Positions 16,638 through 25,703 are shown, numbered from the stretch's first letter. The stretch: DNA of 46,601 nucleotides from Pseudomonas helleri (GCF_009600315.1 NZ_WIWC01000042.1:1-46601); one strand, 5' to 3'. Translations and numbers: made by a program. Notes: a model not told the origin generated them from the letters alone.

Positions 16638-17642
16638 ATGACACGTTTGTGTGATATCAAATACTCGACTCTCGACCTGGTGCCTGTGCGTGAAAATGGC
16701 AGTGCCGCTGAGTCGCTGCGCAATTCGCTGGACTTGGCACAGCATGTGGAAAAGTTCGGCTACAACCGTTTTTGGGTGGCTGAACACCACAACATGGACG
16801 GCATCGCTAGTTCTGCGACCTCAGTGTTAATCGGTTATCTGGCGGGCGGCACGTCGACTATTCGCGTGGGCTCGGGCGGTGTCATGCTGCCCAATCATGC
16901 GCCGCTGGTGATTGCCGAGCAGTTTGGCACCCTTGAAAGCCTGTACCCGGGCCGTATTGACCTGGGCCTTGGCCGCGCGCCGGGGTCTGACCAAATGACC
17001 GCCCGCGCTCTACGTCGCGAGCGCTCCGGCAGTTCAGATGACTTTCCTGAAGATGTGGCTGAACTGGCCCGTTACTTAGGCCCACGCACGCCTGATCAAC
17101 GGGTGATTGCCATGCCGGGGACTGGCACCAATGTGCCGATCTGGTTGCTGGGCTCAAGTCTGTTTAGCGCACAATTGGCCGGTGAGCGCGGTTTGCCGTA
17201 CGCCTTCGCGTCACATTTCGCACCGCGTTTAATGCATGAAGCGATTCGTGTGTACCGCAATCACTTCAAGCCTTCAGCCGTTCTCGACAAACCCTACGTG
17301 ATGCTCGGGGTGCCCTTGGTCGCTGCCGATACGGATGAGCACGCCGAGTACCTGGCAACCTCCGTGTACCAGCGAATTCTGGCGCTGATGCGCGGCCAAA
17401 GTCTGGTTCAGCGTGCGCCTGTGAAGACCATGGATGGCCTGTGGCTACCCCACGAGAAAGAGGCAGTGATGAGCTTTTTGGGCCTGGCCATGGTCGGCAG
17501 CCCAGAGAAAATTCGCGCCAAACTCGAAGTGCTGGTTGATCAAACGCAGGCAGACGAACTTATTTTCACCTGTGATTTGTATGAGCACGCCGATCGCATT
17601 CATTCGTATGAGTTGCTGGCGCAGGTGTTAAAAGAGGCGTAG
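16638..17642 (+). CDS. Luciferase-like (LLM) flavin-dependent oxidoreductase
   Basis: A 334-aa bacterial-luciferase-fold monooxygenase of the YhbW type. Signatures include YNRFWVAEHHNMDGIASSAT, the glycine-rich IRVGSGGVMLPNH strand, the RIDLGLGRAPG motif, and VGSPEKIRAKLE near the end. FMNH2 probably binds transiently; the physiological substrate is unknown. TTAGGAGAA precedes the ATG. It ends at a bidirectional terminator shared with a convergent DUF1161 gene. Confidence 0.88.
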   Translation: MTRLCDIKYSTLDLVPVRENGSAAESLRNSLDLAQHVEKFGYNRFWVAEHHNMDGIASSATSVLIGYLAGGTSTIRVGSGGVMLPNHAPLVIAEQFGTLESLYPGRIDLGLGRAPGSDQMTARALRRERSGSSDDFPEDVAELARYLGPRTPDQRVIAMPGTGTNVPIWLLGSSLFSAQLAGERGLPYAFASHFAPRLMHEAIRVYRNHFKPSAVLDKPYVMLGVPLVAADTDEHAEYLATSVYQRILALMRGQSLVQRAPVKTMDGLWLPHEKEAVMSFLGLAMVGSPEKIRAKLEVLVDQTQADELIFTCDLYEHADRIHSYELLAQVLKEA

Positions 17643-17667
17643 CCCTTCACGTTTGCGAGCCACAAAA

Positions 17668-17695
17668 AAAAAGCCGACACGTATGTCGGCTTTTT
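17668..17695. terminator. Bidirectional intrinsic terminator
   Basis: AAAGCCGACA and TGTCGGCTTT flank a 4-nt loop, with an A-run on the left and a T-run on the right, so it works in both directions between the LLM oxidoreductase gene and the convergent DUF1161 gene. Confidence 0.92.
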
Positions 17696-17700
17696 CATAC

Positions 17701-17925
17701 TCAACCGCGCTTGTAGACGATTTCTTTGGTGCCTGCTTCGCAAGAACCCACCACTTTGCCATCCGCGCTGGTGCCTTTATCAACGACTTCCAGCGAATAG
17801 CCAACAGCACCCTTGGCATCAATCTTTGCGGCGATTTCACTTTTCAGTTCTTCGCACGGCTTGCCCGCTGCGAACGCGGTTCCGGCGAGGCTGAGCAAGC
17901 CTACCGCCAATAAAATCTTTTTCAT
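17701..17925 (-). CDS. DUF1161 family small periplasmic protein (74 aa)
   Basis: Intact paralogue of the broken gene at 15602-15834. It has a signal peptide (MKKILLAVGLLSLAGTAFA) and a mature ~55-residue domain with the paired cysteines in KPCEELKSE and VGSCEAGTK that define DUF1161. Function unknown. It is transcribed leftward into the shared terminator. Confidence 0.88.
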   Translation of the reverse strand: MKKILLAVGLLSLAGTAFAAGKPCEELKSEIAAKIDAKGAVGYSLEVVDKGTSADGKVVGSCEAGTKEIVYKRG

Positions 17926-17942
17926 CGGTCACATTCCCCAGT

Positions 17943-17984
17943 CAAAACAAAAGGGTGCAACGCGCATGTGCCACGTTGCACCCT
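17943..17984 (-). terminator. Intrinsic terminator of the dodecin gene
   Basis: Read on the minus strand, an 11-bp perfect stem AGGGTGCAACG / CGTTGCACCCT (17952-17962 with 17974-17984) is followed by TTTGTTTTG. It closes the dodecin transcript ahead of the DUF1161 gene. Confidence 0.85.
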
Positions 17985-18044
17985 GATGGTTTAGCGGACT
18001 TTATGGCAATCGGCCAGTCCGCAGGTCCAAAGGCTTGCTTGAGA

Positions 18045-18260
18045 TCAGTTATTGGCAATCCGGAAACCGACTTTAAGCGTGACTTGATAATGCGCCACCT
18101 TACCGTCCTTGATGTGCCCACGTGTGTCGATCACTTCAAACCACTCCAGGTGTTTGATGCTTTTGTTGGCTTCGGCCAGTGCATTACTGATGGCGTCTTC
18201 TATGCTGCTCGGGGACGAGCCTACCAGTTCGATTTTTTTGTAGGTGTGGTGGTCAGACAT
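18045..18260 (-). CDS. Dodecin family flavin-binding protein
   Basis: The 71-aa product matches dodecin, a small dodecameric protein that stores or buffers flavins. Typical features are the opening YKKIELVGSSPSSIEDAI, the NALAEANKSIKHLEWFEV helix and strand with the flavin-stacking Trp, and VAHYQVTLKVGFRI at the end. Monocistronic, with its own terminator. Confidence 0.92.
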   Translation of the reverse strand: MSDHHTYKKIELVGSSPSSIEDAISNALAEANKSIKHLEWFEVIDTRGHIKDGKVAHYQVTLKVGFRIANN

Positions 18261-18414
18261 AACGTTCTCCTTTGTCGTAGATCAAAGCCTAGCAGCGATT
18301 GTGCTAAATACTTTGTGGACGATTTGAAAGGAAAAGTTCAGTTCAACTGCACTTTCTCAAACCCCTGTAGTCGGACTTAACAAGCACCTCACTCATCAAT
18401 GCAGGAGAGCCCTA

Positions 18415-18741
18415 ATGGCTAGCAATTCTCTACGTAAAGCATCATTGCAAAGTATGGAAGCAGAGATCGAGAGCCTGCTCAAGTCTCTGGAAGGCCTCAA
18501 GCACGACGCTTCCGAGGAGTCCCAGAAGACCCTGAAAGTGCTCAAAAGCAATGCAGAAAGCGCCCTGAAGCATTCTCGTCATCTGATCAGCGATGCCTAC
18601 GAAGAAGTGAAAGATAAAACCCGCGAAACAGCAGTGGCTACTCGCGAATACGCGCAGGAGCATCCGTATGCCACGGCGGGCGTTGCAATTGGCGCGCTGG
18701 GCCTGCTGGCCGCCTTCCTGATGTGCAAGCGCGGTAACTAA
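18415..18741 (+). CDS. DUF883 (ElaB/YqjD-type) membrane-anchored protein
   Basis: A 108-aa protein: amphipathic, charged helices from residue 10 to about 80 (likely coiled coil), a REYAQEHPYATAGVAIGALG junction, and one C-terminal membrane helix ending in KRGN. This is the DUF883 family, whose E. coli members ElaB and YqjD are stress-induced inner-membrane proteins that associate with ribosomes. AGGAGAG precedes the ATG. Its end overlaps the convergent trpI by 4 nt. Confidence 0.88.
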   Translation: MASNSLRKASLQSMEAEIESLLKSLEGLKHDASEESQKTLKVLKSNAESALKHSRHLISDAYEEVKDKTRETAVATREYAQEHPYATAGVAIGALGLLAAFLMCKRGN

Positions 18742-19637
18742 TTTGCCGCGCTGCGTGCAAGCTCAGCCTTGAGCCATTGCGCCAGTTGCCGGGCGCGTCC
18801 ATCTGCGGCGCGCTTGGGCAGCCACAACGCCAGCTGTGCCGGGGTTTCTCTGAAGCCCCAAGGCGCAGCCAGGCGTCCCGCCTTCAAATCCTCAGCCACT
18901 AACGGCTCGGGGGCAATCGCTACACCCAGTCCCGCCACCGCTGCCTCCAGCAAATAATACAAATGCTCAAACCCTTGCCCGTACTTCAAATCGCCCGGCT
19001 CTAACGCGTTTTGTTGTGCCCAGCTTGGCCATGCCTGTGGCCGCGACGTGGTGTGCAACAACGGTTCTTCAAGCAGCGCACTGGCAGGTGCCATGCGCAG
19101 TTGCTCATAGCGGGCGAAACGAGGGCTGATCACCGGCCCGATGCGTTCACTGGCCAATTCATACACCTGCATGTCCGCTGGCCATGGTGGCTCGGCAAAC
19201 ACCAGCAATGCATCGAGGCCGGGTCGGCGTGGGTCCAGATCGCCTTCCCCAGCTGACAGGTGCAGGCGCAAATCAGGCAAGTCGGCATTTAAACGACCCA
19301 GCCGAGGGATGAACCAGCGCGCCAGCAAACTGCCTGAACAGCCGAGAACGAAAGGCGCATTATCGTGGCTTTGTGTGATTTCGGCGCATACATTGCGCAG
19401 GCGTTCAAAGGCTTCACTGCTGGCATCGCGTAGCCGGATACCCGCGTCAGTCAGCTTCAGGCCGCGGCCTTCCTTCACGAACAGGCTGACCGCCAAATGC
19501 TCTTCGAGCACTTTTAATTGCCGACTAACGGCGCCGTGGGTGACATTTAAATGGTCCGCAGCAAGGCTGACACTGCCCAAGCGGGCAGTGGCTTCAAACG
19601 CACGAAGGGCATTGAGGGGGGGAAGATCGCGGCTCAT
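18738..19637 (-). CDS. trpI: LysR-family activator TrpI
   Basis: Activator of trpBA responding to indoleglycerol phosphate in pseudomonads. The 299-aa protein has an N-terminal winged HTH (LPPLNALRAFEATARLGSVS, HLNVTHGAVSRQLKVLEEHL) and the usual LysR effector domain. Its place directly divergent from trpBA, with 113 bp between, is the conserved Pseudomonas arrangement and is the main reason for naming it. Confidence 0.92.
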   Translation of the reverse strand: MSRDLPPLNALRAFEATARLGSVSLAADHLNVTHGAVSRQLKVLEEHLAVSLFVKEGRGLKLTDAGIRLRDASSEAFERLRNVCAEITQSHDNAPFVLGCSGSLLARWFIPRLGRLNADLPDLRLHLSAGEGDLDPRRPGLDALLVFAEPPWPADMQVYELASERIGPVISPRFARYEQLRMAPASALLEEPLLHTTSRPQAWPSWAQQNALEPGDLKYGQGFEHLYYLLEAAVAGLGVAIAPEPLVAEDLKAGRLAAPWGFRETPAQLALWLPKRAADGRARQLAQWLKAELARSAAN

Positions 19638-19750
19638 GGTATCTGTGAGTTTTCCTGACAGGTTGTGGCGATCTTATCGGTTTTCATCCAGCGCTGTCGC
19701 GGTTAAAGTCAGGCCCATCGACCTTCGTACCTTTTCAGCTGGAGTGTCAC
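19638..19750. promoter_or_regulatory. trpI-trpBA divergent promoter/operator region
   Basis: The 113-bp gap between the divergent starts must hold both promoters and the TrpI binding sites. I could not pin an exact T-N11-A operator by eye with confidence, so only the region is annotated. Confidence 0.65.
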
Positions 19751-20971
19751 ATGACCCAATCAACTTTGCGTACCGGCCCTGATGCCAATGGCCTGTTTGG
19801 CGCATTCGGCGGCCGCTACGTGGCCGAAACCCTCATGCCGCTGATCCTTGATCTGGATCGTGAGTACGAGCTGGCCAAGACGGATCCTGAGTTCATTAAA
19901 GAACTGGCCTATTTCCAGCGTGATTACGTGGGTCGTCCAAGCCCGCTTTACTACGCCGAGCGTCTGACTGAGTTCTGCGGCGGCGCCAAAATTTACCTCA
20001 AGCGCGAAGAGTTGAATCACACCGGCGCGCACAAGATCAACAACTGCATCGGCCAGATTCTACTGGCCCGGCGCATGGGTAAAAAACGCATCATCGCCGA
20101 GACAGGTGCCGGCATGCACGGCGTGGCAACGGCCACTGTGGCCGCGCGTTTTGGCCTGCAATGCGTGATTTACATGGGCACTACTGACATCGAGCGTCAA
20201 CAGGCCAACGTTTTTCGCATGAAGTTGCTGGGCGCCGAAGTGATCCCGGTGGTGGCGGGCACAGGCACCCTCAAAGATGCGATGAACGAAGCCCTGCGCG
20301 ACTGGGTGACGAATGTTGATGACACGTTCTACCTGATCGGCACCGTGGCCGGGCCACATCCTTATCCTGCGATGGTGCGTGATTTCCAGGCCGTGATCGG
20401 CAAAGAGACCCGCGATCAGATGCAAGCTCAGGAAGGCCGCCTACCAGACAGTCTGGTGGCCTGCATTGGCGGTGGCTCCAATGCCATGGGCCTGTTTCAC
20501 CCGTTTCTGGATGACACCAGCGTTGAAATTATCGGCGTTGAAGCAGCGGGTTACGGGATTGAAACCGGCAAGCATGCGGCCAGCCTCAATGGTGGCGAGC
20601 CGGGCGTGCTGCACGGCAATCGCACCTTTCTGCTCCAGGATGACGATGGGCAGATCATCGACGCGCACTCCATTTCTGCAGGCCTGGACTATCCCGGCAT
20701 CGGCCCGGAGCACGCCTGGTTGCACGACATTGGTCGCGTTGAGTACACCTCGGTGACCGACGATGAAGCTCTGGACGCATTTCATAAATGCTGCCGTCTT
20801 GAAGGCATTATCCCGGCACTGGAAAGCGCCCATGCGCTGGCCGAAGTGTTCAAGCGTGCGCCGACCCTGCCGGCCGATCACCTGATGGTGGTCAACCTGT
20901 CGGGCCGAGGCGACAAAGACATGCAAACCGTGATGCACCACATGGAACAGTCCCAGCAGGAGAAACACTGA
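19751..20971 (+). CDS. trpB: Tryptophan synthase beta chain
   Basis: PLP enzyme joining indole and serine to make tryptophan. The 406-aa length is standard. The Schiff-base Lys lies in NHTGAHKINN (about residue 94), the phosphate-binding loop is GGGSNAMG, and ETGAGMHGVA and GRGDKDM complete the fold. The ATG follows a GGAG-containing leader. The stop overlaps the trpA start by one base (TGATG), so the two subunits are translated in step. Confidence 0.98.
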   Translation: MTQSTLRTGPDANGLFGAFGGRYVAETLMPLILDLDREYELAKTDPEFIKELAYFQRDYVGRPSPLYYAERLTEFCGGAKIYLKREELNHTGAHKINNCIGQILLARRMGKKRIIAETGAGMHGVATATVAARFGLQCVIYMGTTDIERQQANVFRMKLLGAEVIPVVAGTGTLKDAMNEALRDWVTNVDDTFYLIGTVAGPHPYPAMVRDFQAVIGKETRDQMQAQEGRLPDSLVACIGGGSNAMGLFHPFLDDTSVEIIGVEAAGYGIETGKHAASLNGGEPGVLHGNRTFLLQDDDGQIIDAHSISAGLDYPGIGPEHAWLHDIGRVEYTSVTDDEALDAFHKCCRLEGIIPALESAHALAEVFKRAPTLPADHLMVVNLSGRGDKDMQTVMHHMEQSQQEKH

Positions 20972-21777
20972 TGAGCCGCCTGCAAACACGTTTTGCCGAC
21001 CTTAAAGAACAAAACCGCGCTGCGCTGGTGACGTTTGTCACCGCGGGAGACCCGGATTACGCCACCTCTCTGGCCATCCTCAAGGGACTGCCTGCGGCTG
21101 GCGCGGATGTGATTGAGCTGGGCATGCCCTTCACTGACCCTATGGCGGATGGCCCGGCCATTCAGCTGGCCAATATCCGGGCCTTGGGCGCCAAACAGAA
21201 TCTGGCGAAAACCCTGCAAATGGTTCGCGAATTCCGTGAAGGCAACACGGATACGCCGCTGGTGCTGATGGGGTATTTCAACCCTATTCACCACTACGGT
21301 GTGGCGCGTTTTATTGCAGAGGCCAAAGACTCGGGTGTGGATGGCTTGATCGTTGTCGACATGCCGCCTGAGCACAACGGTGAGTTGTGCGACCCGGCGC
21401 AGGCAGCGGGTTTGGACTTTATTCGTCTGACCACGCCGACCACTGACGATGTACGTCTGCCGACGGTTTTGGCTGGCAGCTCGGGCTTCGTGTATTACGT
21501 GTCGGTAGCGGGTGTGACCGGTGCGGGTTCTGCGACGACTGAGCAGGTGAGCTCAGCGATTGAGCGTCTGCGTCGTCATACCGATTTGCCGATCAGCGTT
21601 GGTTTCGGGATTCGCACCCCGGAGCAGGCGGCGGCGATTGCCCGTCTGGCTGACGGTGTGGTGGTGGGGTCGGCGTTGATCGACAAGATCGAAAATGCGG
21701 CAACGCCTGAGCAAGCGGTAGATGGTGTGTTGAGCTTGTGTGCGGCACTGGCTGAAGGTGTGCGCAAGGCACGCTGA
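20971..21777 (+). CDS. trpA: Tryptophan synthase alpha chain
   Basis: TIM-barrel subunit that cleaves indoleglycerol phosphate to indole, passed through the tunnel to TrpB. In the 268-aa protein the catalytic Glu and Asp lie in VIELGMPFTDPMADGP. The family signatures FVTAGDPD, GLIVVDMPPEH, GFVYYVSVAGVTGAG and PISVGFGIRTPEQA are all present. Coupled to trpB by overlap. Confidence 0.98.
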   Translation: MSRLQTRFADLKEQNRAALVTFVTAGDPDYATSLAILKGLPAAGADVIELGMPFTDPMADGPAIQLANIRALGAKQNLAKTLQMVREFREGNTDTPLVLMGYFNPIHHYGVARFIAEAKDSGVDGLIVVDMPPEHNGELCDPAQAAGLDFIRLTTPTTDDVRLPTVLAGSSGFVYYVSVAGVTGAGSATTEQVSSAIERLRRHTDLPISVGFGIRTPEQAAAIARLADGVVVGSALIDKIENAATPEQAVDGVLSLCAALAEGVRKAR

Positions 21778-21789
21778 AAAATCTAAAGC

Positions 21790-21869
21790 ACCCTCACCCT
21801 AACCCTCTCCCGGAGGGAGATGGGACTAAAATGCTCCCTCTCCCTCTGGGAGAGGGTTGGGGTGAGGGT
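21790..21869. repeat. REP-like inverted intergenic repeat after trpA
   Basis: ACCCTCACCCTAACCCTCTCCC (21790-21811) is mirrored by TGGGAGAGGGTTGGGGTGAGGGT (21847-21869), with a smaller complementary GGAGGGAGA/TCCCTCTCCC pair inside. CCCTCACCC...GGGTGAGGG elements of this kind recur between genes in many Pseudomonas genomes. It lies between convergent genes and may also end transcription. Confidence 0.8.
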
Positions 21870-21874
21870 AGCCG

Positions 21875-22621
21875 TTACACCGCCAACTTCACTTCCCCCA
21901 AACGCGCCCCCGATGGTCCAAAACTGCGTTCCACCATCCCTCTTGAGCCGTCTGCATTGACGATCAGCGTCGTGCTGGCGCGTGTTCCATAGGTGGGGCT
22001 GGCTATAAATACACTCGATAGCAAACTCTCGGTCGCCAACCCGACGCCGGTATCCGGCAGCTCACTAAAGGGCGCAGTCTGCGCATCCTTGAGCAGCGCC
22101 ATCAGCGCTTCATGCTGTGGATCGCCAAGCACTTCATTCAGCGCCGCCCTGGCTTTCAGCAGCTTGGGCCAGGGGGTATCCAGACCGGCATTCGAGATGC
22201 CGTGAAGCCCCGGCTCCACGGGCTGGGCTGCCAGCTCGCGGGAATTGAAATGCCACAGTTGATCAGTGGTGCCCAACAATAGATTAAAGCCGGCGTAATC
22301 CACCGATCGTCGACCCACTTCGTTGAAATACTCGCCGATCGAACTGTCACCGCTCAAAAAATCCGACACCAGTTCACCTCGTGATCGTCGGGCCGGTGGC
22401 TTGTGCGGTTCACGAATGTTGGTCAGCGCAGCAAATCGGCCGTTGGCGCCAATCCCCAGCCACGTGCCACCGGCTTCAAGATCACGACCGGCATACACCT
22501 GCGGCGCCTCGGTCCAGTGGGCCAGCGGTTTGCTGGGGCGCGCGTAAAATTCATCACGGTTGGCCGCAACGACCAGAGGCTGTGCGTGGCCGGGGCGCCA
22601 AGCGAAGACAATCAGGCACAT
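21875..22621 (-). CDS. NRDE/TANGO2 family protein
   Basis: A 248-aa protein with the name-giving NRDE motif at the N-terminus (VVAANRDEFYARPSKPL) after MCLIVFAW; the Cys at position 2 becomes N-terminal after Met removal, as in Ntn-hydrolase folds. Other family blocks are GGTWLGIGANGRFAALTNIR and HGISNAGLDTPWPKL. Eukaryotic TANGO2 homologues are linked to haem/lipid handling and Golgi organisation; the bacterial role is not established. Confidence 0.88.
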   Translation of the reverse strand: MCLIVFAWRPGHAQPLVVAANRDEFYARPSKPLAHWTEAPQVYAGRDLEAGGTWLGIGANGRFAALTNIREPHKPPARRSRGELVSDFLSGDSSIGEYFNEVGRRSVDYAGFNLLLGTTDQLWHFNSRELAAQPVEPGLHGISNAGLDTPWPKLLKARAALNEVLGDPQHEALMALLKDAQTAPFSELPDTGVGLATESLLSSVFIASPTYGTRASTTLIVNADGSRGMVERSFGPSGARLGEVKLAV

Positions 22622-22745
22622 AGGCAGGGCACTCCTTAATGTTTTTTTAACCCCACTACTTATAGATTGCTCTGCCGTGTCGCGCCATTGAGTGGAGCCT
22701 TGGCCTTTGCTCCGTTACCATGCGGGTCAAATTTGGGGGGGCGTC

Positions 22746-23528
22746 ATGGAATTTCTGCTCTATCTGGTGCTTGGAAGCTTTGCGGGCGTACTGGCCGGAT
22801 TGTTCGGGGTCGGTGGCGGGATCATCATTGTGCCGGTGCTGGTGTTCAGCTTCACCTTGCAAGGCTTTAACAGTGAAGTGTTAACCCACCTGGCCGTCGG
22901 TACGTCATTGGCGACGATCATTTTTACGTCGATCAACTCGATTCGTGAGCACAACCGCAAAGGCGCTGTGCGCTGGCCGCTGTTTATCTGGCTGACAGTC
23001 GGTATTTTGATGGGCGCAGGCATCGGAGCGATAACAGCAGAAGCCATTTCCGGCCCTTATTTGCAGAAAATAATTGGCGTATTTGCCGTCCTCATTGCCC
23101 TTCAAATGGCCCTGGGGCTGCAACCCAAAGCCAGCGGCACTGTGCCTGGTAAAATCGGACTGACGGTCGCCGGCACTGTGATTGGCTGGGCCTCGGCTAT
23201 TTTCGGGGTAGGTGGCGGTTCGCTGACCGTGCCGTTCCTGAGCTGGCGCAGTGTGCCGATGCAGCAAGCCGTGGGCACCTCGGCAGCCTGCGGTTTACCC
23301 ATCGCGCTGGTGGGTGCATTAAGTTTCATGATCATTGGCTGGCACAATCCTGACTTGCCCGCGCATAGTCTGGGTTTTGTCTACCTGCCGGCGCTGCTCG
23401 GGATTGCCCTGACCAGTATGTTTTTTGCCCGTTTTGGTGCGCGTTTGGCCCACACGCTGTCGCCGCGCCTGCTGAAACGGCTGTTTGCCGCACTGTTGTT
23501 CTGTGTCGGTTTGAGTTTCCTGATCTAA
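22746..23528 (+). CDS. TauE/SafE (TSUP) family membrane permease
   Basis: A 260-aa, about eight-helix inner-membrane protein of the sulfite/organosulfur exporter family. The two internal repeats each carry the GxFGVGGG signature: AGLFGVGGGIIIVP near the N-terminus and SAIFGVGGGSLTVPFLSW in the middle. The ATG at 22746 follows a G-rich ribosome site; the longer frame from 22692 is not needed. It lies 12 nt before lgt, so the two are probably co-transcribed. Substrate unknown. Confidence 0.88.
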   Translation: MEFLLYLVLGSFAGVLAGLFGVGGGIIIVPVLVFSFTLQGFNSEVLTHLAVGTSLATIIFTSINSIREHNRKGAVRWPLFIWLTVGILMGAGIGAITAEAISGPYLQKIIGVFAVLIALQMALGLQPKASGTVPGKIGLTVAGTVIGWASAIFGVGGGSLTVPFLSWRSVPMQQAVGTSAACGLPIALVGALSFMIIGWHNPDLPAHSLGFVYLPALLGIALTSMFFARFGARLAHTLSPRLLKRLFAALLFCVGLSFLI

Positions 23529-23540
23529 CGAGGAGTCGTA

Positions 23541-24344
23541 ATGCTGCCTTACCCGCAGATTGATCCGGTGGCATTGGCCATCGGCCCGCTGAAAATCCAT
23601 TGGTACGGTTTGATGTACCTGATCGGTATTGGCGCCGCCTGGCTGATCCTGTCACGCCGCCTTAATCGTTTTGATCCCACGTGGACCAAGGAAAAGCTCT
23701 CGGACCTGGTGTTCTGGGTGGCGATGGGTGTGATTGTCGGCGGTCGTTTAGGGTATGTGCTGTTCTACGACCTGAGTGCTTACATCGCCAACCCGCTGCT
23801 TATTTTTGAAGTGTGGAAAGGCGGTATGGCGTTCCACGGCGGCCTGATTGGCGTGATGCTGGCCACCTGGTGGTTTGGCAAACGAAATAACAAGTCGTTC
23901 TTCCAGATCATGGACTTTATTGCTCCTGTGGTGCCCATCGGTCTGGGCGCAGGGCGTATCGGCAACTTCATCAACGCCGAGTTATGGGGCAAAGCCAGTG
24001 ATGTGCCCTGGGCGATGATTTTCCCGACCGACCCTCAACAATTGGCGCGCCACCCGTCGCAGCTTTATCAGTTCGCGCTGGAAGGTGTGGCGTTGTTCCT
24101 GATTCTTTGGTTGTATTCGCGCAAACCGCGTCCAACCATGGCAGTTTCCGGGATGTTCGCGCTGTTTTACGGCATCTTCCGCTTTATCGTCGAATTCGTC
24201 CGTGTACCCGATGCCCAGCTGGGCTATCTGGCGTTTGGGTGGGTGACGATGGGGCAAATTCTCTGCATACCAATGATTTTGGGTGGCCTGTTCCTGATCT
24301 GGTGGGCTTACCAGCGTGACCCCGCGGCTCAAAAAGCGGCGTAA
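23541..24344 (+). CDS. lgt: Prolipoprotein diacylglyceryl transferase
   Basis: Essential inner-membrane enzyme that moves diacylglycerol from phosphatidylglycerol onto the lipobox Cys of prolipoproteins. The 267-aa protein has seven hydrophobic helices and the Lgt signature GLGAGRIGNFINAELWG (around residues 135-150), plus KIHWYGLMYLIG and HGGLIGV near the N-terminal half. ACGAGGAG precedes the ATG. lgt-thyA order is the normal Pseudomonas arrangement. Confidence 0.96.
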   Translation: MLPYPQIDPVALAIGPLKIHWYGLMYLIGIGAAWLILSRRLNRFDPTWTKEKLSDLVFWVAMGVIVGGRLGYVLFYDLSAYIANPLLIFEVWKGGMAFHGGLIGVMLATWWFGKRNNKSFFQIMDFIAPVVPIGLGAGRIGNFINAELWGKASDVPWAMIFPTDPQQLARHPSQLYQFALEGVALFLILWLYSRKPRPTMAVSGMFALFYGIFRFIVEFVRVPDAQLGYLAFGWVTMGQILCIPMILGGLFLIWWAYQRDPAAQKAA

Positions 24345-24351
24345 TACATTC

Positions 24352-24381
24352 GAATGGCAGGGTTTATAAAACCCTGCATTC
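24352..24381. terminator. Hairpin between lgt and thyA
   Basis: GCAGGGTTT (24357-24365) and AAACCCTGC (24369-24377) enclose a 3-nt loop, extended by GAATG/CATTC with a one-base bulge. It lies 8 nt after lgt and 17 nt before thyA, without a long T-run; it may attenuate or only stabilise the mRNA. Confidence 0.6.
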
Positions 24382-24397
24382 AAACGGTAGGAAAACC

Positions 24398-25021
24398 ATG
24401 AAGCAATATCTCGACCTCGTTGCCAACGTTATTAAAAATGGCACCTTGCAAGCCAACCGCACCGGTGTGAAGACCATCAGTCTGCCCGGCGCTATGTTGC
24501 GCTATGACCTCAAGGAAGGCTTCCCGGCCATCACCACCCGCCGTATGGCTTTCAAATCAGCCATTGGCGAGATGTGCGGTTTCTTGCGCCCCGTCAACAG
24601 CGCGGCGGACTTTCGTGCGCTGGGTTGTAAGGTATGGGACCAAAACGCCAATGAAAACGCTCAGTGGCTGGCCAATCCGTTTCGTCAGGGCGAAGACGAT
24701 CTGGGCGAAATCTATGGCGTGCAATGGCGCAAATGGCCTGCGTACAAGCAAGTCGACCGCAGCAACGTGGCCGCTATCGAGCTGTGCCTGAGCCAGGGCT
24801 ATCGTCAGATTGCTGAAGGTGAGGAAGACGGTCAGGCCTACGTGGTGCTGTACAAGGCCATCGATCAGGTGCGTCAGTGTGTCGACACCATCATCAATGA
24901 TCCGGGCAGCCGCCGAATCCTGTTCCACGGCTGGAACTGCGCCCAGCTTGACGAGATGGCCCTGCCGCCGTGCCATTTTGTGGACAACCAAAGTCTAGTG
25001 TCATTTTCACTGCTGGCCTAA
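24398..25021 (+). pseudogene. thyA: Host thyA, truncated after the catalytic Cys-His by island insertion
   Basis: Codons 1-193 encode the N-terminal part of the long Pseudomonas thymidylate synthase (MKQYLDLVANVIKNGTLQ, NANENAQWLANPFRQGEDD, IINDPGSRRILFHGWN, MALPPCH). The family normally continues LLYQF... to about 323 residues. Here homology stops straight after the His codon at 24974-24976 and 14 unrelated codons lead to a stop at 25021. The missing part includes the folate- and dUMP-binding C-terminal half, so the product cannot work. The missing 3' half is not found anywhere in the window. The gene sits in its native place after lgt and marks the left border of the island. Confidence 0.93.
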
Positions 25022-25103
25022 AACAGACCGTCCCTTTTTTTTTCGGTATCATCATTTTTTTTCATAAGTCGCGCGTCCGACGCTCGGCAGACCAGAGGCA
25101 ATC
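24977..25103. other. Island left-junction segment
   Basis: These 127 bp separate host thyA from the second thyA. They have no gene. They contain the string TGTCATTTTCAC (24999-25010), which looks like the TGT-starting terminus of Tn5053/Tn7-type transposons, followed by two long T-runs around 25030-25065. A GAGG ribosome site precedes the second thyA. The transposon-end reading is weak because no matching inverted end was seen. Confidence 0.4.
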
Positions 25104-25703
25104 ATGAAAGCGTACCTAGATCTCCTGACCGATGTAATCACCAACGGATTGGTCAAAGGTGATCGGACGGGTACGGGCACCAAAGCAGTGTTCGCACGTC
25201 AGTTTCGGCACAACCTCGCAGATGGCTTCCCGCTGCTGACGACAAAGAAGCTTCATTTTAAGAGCATTGCCAATGAGCTTATCTGGATGCTCAACGGCGA
25301 TACGAACATAAAGTGGCTTAACGAAAATGGTGTGCGCATCTGGGATGAGTGGGCCACCGAGGAGGGCGATCTAGGCCCGGTTTACGGTCAGCAATGGACT
25401 GCTTGGCCCACAAAGGACGGTCGCACCATCAACCAGATTGATTACATGGTTGAGACGTTGAAGACGAATCCGAACAGCCGTCGTATCCTCTTTCACGGCT
25501 GGAACGTCGAATACCTTCCCGACGAGCGTAAGAGCCCGCAGGAGAACGCTCGGAACGGGCTCCAGGCACTCCCTCCGTGTCACGTCCTCTACCAGGCCTT
25601 CGTTCACGATGGGCACCTTTCGATGCAGCTGTACATTCGCAGCTCGGATGTGTTTTTATTATACCCCCTCGAAGAACCTGCACAGTACGCAATGGCTGCG
25701 TAG
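25104..25703 (+). pseudogene. thyA: Second, foreign thyA copy, truncated after 185 codons
   Basis: Encodes residues 1-185 of a shorter-type thymidylate synthase unlike the host gene but close to the third copy (GDRTGTGT, RQFRHNLADGFPLLTTKKLHFKS, GDTNIKWL, NPNSRRILFHGWNVEY, ALPPCHVLYQ, LYIRSSDVFL). Family members continue with a GxPFN block, which is absent. After about 25658 the frame runs into unrelated codons and stops at 25703. The catalytic Cys is present, but the C-terminal third that closes the active site is missing. It was probably a working replacement thyA of an earlier island layer that was then cut by the recombinase module starting at about 25659. Confidence 0.88.
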
